Shown piece by piece: positions 62,847 through 64,000 of a DNA stretch of 64,000 nucleotides. This DNA is from Lacrimispora sp. 210928-DFI.3.58 (GTDB lineage Bacteria > Bacillota > Clostridia > Lachnospirales > Lachnospiraceae): assembly GCF_020554865.1 (NCBI RefSeq), contig NZ_JAJCIC010000005.1:129364-193363 (forward strand), written 5' to 3'. Position 1 is the stretch's first letter; each line of letters opens with the position of its first letter. A program made the position numbers and the translations under genes. Below the pieces are notes generated by a model. It saw only the letters and a list, made by a program, of their open reading frames with translations. It was not told where the DNA came from and ran no database searches.

Positions 62847-63728
62847 ATGATGGAAAAACAGGAAACAAGTTTGGAGCAGTTTGCTGAATGGCTTCGCAGC
62901 AGGGAGAAAAGCAGGAATACAATTGATAAGTATGTGAGGGATGCCAGGCATTTTCTGGAGTATGTAGGAATGGAGAGCTGGGAGAAAGCACAGGTGCTCT
63001 TGTACAAGGAATATCTCCAGAAAAAATATATGACCTCCAGTGTAAACTCTATGCTGGTTGCCTTAAACTGCTACCTTCGGTTTATGGAAAGGCCGGAGTG
63101 CTGTGTGAATATCTGCCGTATGCAGAGGCGCTTGTTTCGGGAGGAATCCCGTGAGCTGACATTTCAGGAGTATAGAAATCTGGTAAAAATAGCAAAAAAG
63201 GAGAAAAGGACGCAGCTAAGCTGTATTCTTCAGACCATAGCATCCACAGGGATCAGAGTCAGTGAGCTTCAGTATATCACAGTGGAGGCCCTGAAAAGCC
63301 AGCTTGTGGAAATCAGCTGCAAAGGAAAGCAGAGAGTAATTCTTCTGTCGGGCTCTCTGACAATTTTGCTGAAGGATTATTGCCGGAAGATGAAGATTGA
63401 GCATGGAAGCATTTTCGTAACAGGTAAAGGAAAACCAGTAGATAGGAGATATGTGTGGGCTGGTATGAAGAAGCTTTGTACTGCGGCTAATGTGGCAGCC
63501 ACAAAGGTATTTCCCCATAATCTGCGCCATCTGTTTGCGCGTTGTTATTATGAGAGGGAAAAAGATCTGATCCGGCTGGCGGATTATCTTGGGCACAGCA
63601 GTGTGGAAACAACCAGACGCTATACCATGATCAGCAGCAAGGAAGCATTTCAAAGACAGCTGGAGCTGGGTTTTGTTGTTAATGGGAAAGCTGGGAATAG
63701 AGGCATCACGATCTGTGCCCGGACATAA
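62847..63728 (+). CDS. tyrosine-type site-specific recombinase
   Basis: 293 residues. N-terminal SAM-like core-binding domain (SREKSRNTIDKYVRDARHFL), catalytic domain with Arg in TGIRVSELQYI, a Lys in the SCKGKQRVI hairpin, HNLRHLFA, His in LGHSSVETTRRYT, whose Tyr is the nucleophile. All active-site residues are seen. Size is like XerC/D or phase-variation invertases. No excisionase or phage genes are adjacent. Confidence 0.92.
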   Translation: MMEKQETSLEQFAEWLRSREKSRNTIDKYVRDARHFLEYVGMESWEKAQVLLYKEYLQKKYMTSSVNSMLVALNCYLRFMERPECCVNICRMQRRLFREESRELTFQEYRNLVKIAKKEKRTQLSCILQTIASTGIRVSELQYITVEALKSQLVEISCKGKQRVILLSGSLTILLKDYCRKMKIEHGSIFVTGKGKPVDRRYVWAGMKKLCTAANVAATKVFPHNLRHLFARCYYEREKDLIRLADYLGHSSVETTRRYTMISSKEAFQRQLELGFVVNGKAGNRGITICART

Positions 63729-63755
63729 TGTAGATTATGTCAAAAGAAATATAAA

Positions 63756-63828
63756 TTGACTAGTACATACAAAGTTATAGTATCACTATTACATCTAAAA
63801 TTCAATCATTTTTTCTAAAATTCAATCA
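63756..63828 (+). repeat. two 15-bp direct repeats beside a possible promoter
   Basis: TCTAAAATTCAATCA occurs at 63794-63808 and 63814-63828, a 20-bp period that places both on one DNA face. A TTGACT (63756-63761) and TAGTAT (63778-63783) with a 16-bp gap lies just upstream. Possible binding sites or recombinase core sites. Confidence 0.55.
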
Positions 63829-63866
63829 ATTTGTAAAGTCCTATTGGAAAGCGGGCAGCGAAAAAG

Positions 63867-63907
63867 AACGCCGTGTTTTCCATATGGGAAAATATCCGCG
63901 TTTTTTT
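63867..63907 (+). terminator. intrinsic terminator after the recombinase gene
   Basis: AACGC and GTGTTTTCC (63867-63881) pair with GGAAAATAT and GCGTT (63887-63902) with an internal loop, followed by seven T. Confidence 0.75.
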
Positions 63908-63959
63908 GGCTTAAAATGCATTTATGGAGGCTGCTTTAGCAGCCCTCAGACTGTAGACA

Positions 63960-63986
63960 AAGTCCCGAGCGAGAGCTCGGACTTTT
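63960..63986 (+). terminator. second terminator-like hairpin near the window end
   Basis: AAGTCC-CGAGC (63960-63970) pairs with GCTCGGACTT (63975-63984) with one bulge, followed by TTCT. Another small hairpin, GGCTGC/GCAGCC, is at 63929-63944. Confidence 0.65.
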
Positions 63987-64000
63987 CTACATTTATCGCC

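Overview
The window looks like chromosomal DNA from a spore-forming anaerobic Firmicute, most likely a gut Lachnospiraceae (Enterocloster/Hungatella/Clostridium XIVa type). This rests on spoVT, strong GGAGG ribosome binding sites, many lipoprotein solute-binding proteins, TRAP and ABC sugar uptake loci, a TPP-riboswitch thi operon and a nitrogenase-like locus of the kind seen in clostridia. The family assignment is inference; nothing here fixes the species.

Layout. 1-5122: plus-strand catabolic operon (DUF2264 end, carbohydrate-binding-like protein, degenerate aldo/keto reductase, HpcH/HpaI aldolase, sugar isomerase-like TIM barrel, D-2-hydroxyacid dehydrogenase). 5211-9664: lipoprotein, COG2509 flavoprotein and monofunctional peptidoglycan glycosyltransferase, separated by interspersed repeats. 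10054-14337: pth and mfd. 14375-22982: the most unusual region, with a TM1266-family regulator, a long leader with terminator/antiterminator, NifH-, NifD- and NifK-like proteins, a metal-chelate type ABC importer and the radical SAM enzyme HydE. It lies between mfd and spoVT, which are direct neighbours in Bacillus subtilis, so it looks like an inserted module. 23714-30011: two Gfo/Idh/MocA dehydrogenases and a TRAP transporter with a divergent AraC regulator. 30071-36443: DUF885 lipoprotein, HxlR regulator, SDR and two paralogous SLC13-like permeases. 36641-45898: housekeeping genes (metG, tatD, rsmA) mixed with TraX-like, Rpn-nuclease-like, oleate hydratase and MgtC proteins.

45945-52312: sugar ABC importer with an MBL-fold protein, controlled by an unusual divergent LacI protein whose C-terminal half resembles an extracellular solute-binding protein. 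52323-52574 is a 252-bp foldback element with 47-bp perfect inverted ends. 52661-58722: LysR regulator and a sugar-acid operon (KDPG/KHG-type aldolase, YhcH, TRAP transporter, HpaI-type aldolase). 58782-62726: thiamine operon (promoter, TPP riboswitch, terminator, thiC, thiW, thiM, thiE). 62847-63728: a lone tyrosine recombinase, followed by 15-bp direct repeats and terminators.

Two kinds of system dominate: uptake and cleavage of acidic sugars (two TRAP loci, two HpaI aldolases, KDPG aldolase, hydroxyacid and Gfo/Idh dehydrogenases), and a metallo-reductase locus whose substrate is unknown. At least four structured repeat families are interspersed, one with eight copies. No tRNA, rRNA or CRISPR array was seen.
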